Assembly (NCBI RefSeq): GCF_004151485.1
Contig: NZ_SBFF01000012.1
Span: 1 to 64,000, forward strand
Source of the DNA: Sphingosinicella sp. CPCC 101087
Lineage (GTDB): Bacteria; Pseudomonadota; Alphaproteobacteria; Sphingomonadales; Sphingomonadaceae
Reading direction: 5' to 3'
DNA: 64,000 bases
Positions 62,341 through 64,000 of this stretch are shown here, in pieces; position 1 is the first letter of the stretch, and each line of letters opens with the position of its first letter. The notes below the pieces were generated by a model, which was not told the origin of the DNA, searched no databases, and worked only from the letters and a program-made list of their open reading frames with translations. Position numbers and translations under genes: made by a program.

Positions 62341-62343
62341 TAA
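62322..62343 (+). repeat. IS right end: terminal inverted repeat and TAA duplication
   Basis: CCATTCTCAAAACGGACTC (62322-62340) is the complement of the left repeat with one extra base and one substitution. It is followed by TAA (62341-62343). Confidence 0.75.
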
Positions 62344-62394
62344 GGTTCGGGTGCCCGTTCGAATAGGCGATGAGTGAGCGACTGAGCATCGTGA

Positions 62395-63486
62395 TCAGTT
62401 GTCCCGACGGGCGCCGCGCCGGCGAAGTTCCGTCGGCGTCGCGCCGAAGTGACGTTGTACCGCCACCGAAAAGCTCGAGGGGCGGTTATACCCCACGGCA
62501 TAGGCAATCTGAGCAATCGAAACATCCCGCTCGCTCAGCATCGCCAGCGCCTGCTGCATGCGCAGGTCTTGGGTGTAGTCGGACACTGACCGTCCGACGA
62601 TCTTACGAAATCCTGCACACAGTCCGCTGCGACTGAGCCCGACCTCGTGCGCAAGGTCTTCAAGCGACGGCGGTGTGATGAAGTTTTCCGCCAAGAAGCG
62701 CTGAGCCTTTATGACGCCCCGCGCGGTCAGCATCGTCGTTTCAATCGACCCACTTTCAGCATGTTCAAGGGCCTCAATGGCCTGACACAAAATCTCGACT
62801 GCCTTGGATTGCAGGAAAAGACGTCGGTGATGTCCCTCCAGCGAACAGGCATGCACATCGTCCAGACAGCGCAGCAAGGCGGCTCGCAACGGAAGCGGCC
62901 GCGCAAGCGTGTGCTGAAGGTCGCCGTTCAGGAACCGGCGCAGAACGACCGGCAGCTCGAGTTCGCTGCCGGAATAGAGCGCCTTCAGCACTTCCCGATG
63001 AATCGATATGCTGACGAAGCGATGACAGCCGGCGAAGGTCGCTTCGGTGGCCGGCTCCCGGGCGGGGTGGATAAAGATCGACGAATTCGTTGCTTCGAGG
63101 CTGAAATCGTCGCCCTGGGGAAACACATATTCACTATCACCGTGGCTGGCGACGTGAACCTGCAACAAGTCCGGAAAGGACATGTGCAGCGACAGGGGGG
63201 TGTGGAAATTAACGTCGCCGAACCAGATGAAAAAGCCGTCCGACAAGCCGCAGCACTCATAGTGTCCGTCACCGTAGCGACCGATGGATTGCATGCGATA
63301 ATGATGATCGCTGAGCGGCAGGAACGCCTTGATCAACTCTTGCCGCCCGTCGAGCCTGTCGATGGAATGGTCCTGTAGCGCATAAGGCGCAATCACTGTC
63401 GCGGCGTCGCTAGGCGGGGCCGGGAAGCGTCGGACATGGCCGGAGCGCAGCAAGGCTGGCGTTCGGCGAAGATTGGACGTCGACAT
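62395..63486 (-). CDS. AraC-family transcriptional regulator
   Basis: This 363-residue regulator has an AraC-binding-like N-terminal domain (about 60-240). The C-terminal double HTH is FLAENFITPPSLEDLAHEVGLSRSGLCAGFRKIVG and MLSERDVSIAQIAYAVGYNRPSSFSVAVQRHFGATPTELR. Layout resembles PchR/siderophore-type and other 300-plus-residue AraC members. ATG 63486 is favoured; ATG 63522 would add 12 residues. It is divergent from the SRPBCC-like gene at the window edge. Confidence 0.85.
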   Translation of the reverse strand: MSTSNLRRTPALLRSGHVRRFPAPPSDAATVIAPYALQDHSIDRLDGRQELIKAFLPLSDHHYRMQSIGRYGDGHYECCGLSDGFFIWFGDVNFHTPLSLHMSFPDLLQVHVASHGDSEYVFPQGDDFSLEATNSSIFIHPAREPATEATFAGCHRFVSISIHREVLKALYSGSELELPVVLRRFLNGDLQHTLARPLPLRAALLRCLDDVHACSLEGHHRRLFLQSKAVEILCQAIEALEHAESGSIETTMLTARGVIKAQRFLAENFITPPSLEDLAHEVGLSRSGLCAGFRKIVGRSVSDYTQDLRMQQALAMLSERDVSIAQIAYAVGYNRPSSFSVAVQRHFGATPTELRRRGARRDN

Positions 63487-63896
63487 GGCAAGATGTTGCA
63501 CTTGCCGATCATACGCCGTCAAGTCGGCCCGATGCCGCTTGCGGAGAGGTTGCCGATGACTGCGGCGCTAGCACTTCTCCAGCGTCGAAATCGCTGAGCG
63601 GGACATCGCTCAAGCAAAAGTCCGCTCATTACAAAAGCTTAGCATAAGTTTTTTTTGGCAGTGCTCGAAAGCACTTTGGCGGCATTCGAAAGGCATGTGG
63701 TATAGAGTTCAGACGCAAATCCGACGCCTATCGCGACAAGCCGTTTGAGCGCTTGGATCGAATGAAACGGGGAGGCTGAATGAGGAAGCGGCGCAGCGCC
63801 TTGGCGTGTTCCCGTTAGATTGGCGTCGCTTGGGCGGAGCTTGGAAACGTCGGCGATCGCCCGTTCTAGTATCGAATAGAAGGATCGTTCGACGTA
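63487..63896. other. divergent intergenic region, no gene seen
   Basis: About 410 bp with an AT-rich core at 63,625-63,720 that should hold both promoters. A small dyad AGTGCT (63660-63665) / AGCACT (63670-63675) could be an operator for the AraC-type protein. Confidence 0.4.
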
Positions 63897-64000
63897 ATGA
63901 CCGCACAAGTCACCCTTGAGATACACGCCGAAGCTGCCGGGCACATTGCCGCGGGACGAGCGGACGTCTGGGCGGTAGTCGCGGATCTCTCGCGCAGGCC
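63897..64000 (+). CDS. SRPBCC-like protein (5' part only)
   Basis: The first 34 residues run off the window. TLEIHAEAAGHIAAGRADVW followed by AVVADLSRR resembles the first strand and helix of START/polyketide-cyclase-like proteins, where a strand is followed by xxVWxVVxDxxR. AAGGA lies 11 nt upstream of ATG 63897. Identification from so little sequence is tentative. Confidence 0.45.
   Translation, partial: MTAQVTLEIHAEAAGHIAAGRADVWAVVADLSRR

Noticed and set aside
63660-63675. AGTGCT/AGCACT hairpin with a T-run before it
   Set aside because: As a terminator the T-run is on the wrong side for the plus strand, and no gene ends just before it on the minus strand. Kept only as a possible operator.
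63639-63944. 101-codon minus-strand frame near the right edge
   Set aside because: Overlaps the more protein-like SRPBCC start and the AT-rich promoter region; no motif.
1-64000. CRISPR arrays, rRNA, tRNA, riboswitches
   Set aside because: No regularly spaced repeats, and no recognisable rRNA, tRNA or riboswitch core seen on either strand. A covariance-model scan would be decisive.

Overview
The window is high-GC DNA that fits an alphaproteobacterium of the Sphingomonadales. Support comes from a sphingomonad-type lasso peptide locus, a STN-type TonB receptor with FecR and an ECF sigma factor, LuxI/LuxR genes next to a phytanoyl-CoA-dioxygenase-like gene, and a MucR-type regulator. No rRNA, tRNA or CRISPR array was recognised.

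Region 1 (about 1-10,030) is a complete lasso peptide system. On the + strand are a 43-residue precursor at 1031-1162 (Gly1/Asp8 ring, core ending in LSDD), a stem-loop, a fused RRE/protease B protein, and a GTGA-coupled asparagine-synthetase-like cyclase. Converging on it, and overlapping the cyclase 3' end by 35 bp, is a minus-strand operon: ECF sigma factor, FecR, STN-TonB receptor, then an Atxe2-like lasso isopeptidase. Inference: the cell makes the peptide, senses and re-imports it (or a relative), and opens it.

Region 2 (10,300-16,700) has a MucR-family regulator, a remnant of a type I secretion ABC transporter N-terminus, a hypothetical membrane protein, and a quorum-sensing locus: luxR, luxI, phyH-like, gntR on the minus strand with a candidate lux box, and a divergent second luxR.

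Region 3 (16,800-28,900 and 48,900-50,660) carries genes typical of alphaproteobacterial conjugative or integrative elements: a DUF2285 protein, small HTH protein, TraF-type S26 peptidase, lytic transglycosylase, toprim protein, DUF2493 protein, ArdC, sigma-region-4 protein, nucleotidyltransferase-HEPN fusion, nuclease-like protein and a truncated ssb. Relaxase, T4SS and integrase genes are absent here, so it looks like a mosaic or remnant. Several of its genes are preceded by related GC-rich leaders.

Region 4 (28,800-48,900) is a cargo-like block between the element genes. It holds a seven-gene minus-strand run (NmrA-like, membrane protein, AhpD-like, histidine kinase, GST, EmrA-like, EmrB-like), a chloroperoxidase-type hydrolase, a PAS kinase with two response regulators, a DoxX-like protein, a beta-propeller sensor kinase with a NarL-type regulator, an orphan cytochrome b behind an exported hydrolase, a DUF1810 protein, an NmrA/SDR pair and a ThuA-like protein. 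The mix suggests redox or xenobiotic stress handling.

Region 5 (51,000-62,400) is a catabolic cluster. It has a nitrilase-family enzyme, a LysR regulator, and a tightly linked set matching the pipecolate to 2-oxoglutarate branch of D-lysine breakdown: AmaA-like oxidase, AmaB-like dehydrogenase, HglS (DUF1338) and a D-2-hydroxyglutarate-dehydrogenase-like flavoprotein. A gamma-glutamyltransferase-family protein and an M55 D-aminopeptidase follow. An 899-bp IS5-family element is inserted exactly at the M55 stop codon, duplicating TAA. The window ends with an AraC-type regulator and the start of a divergent SRPBCC-like gene.
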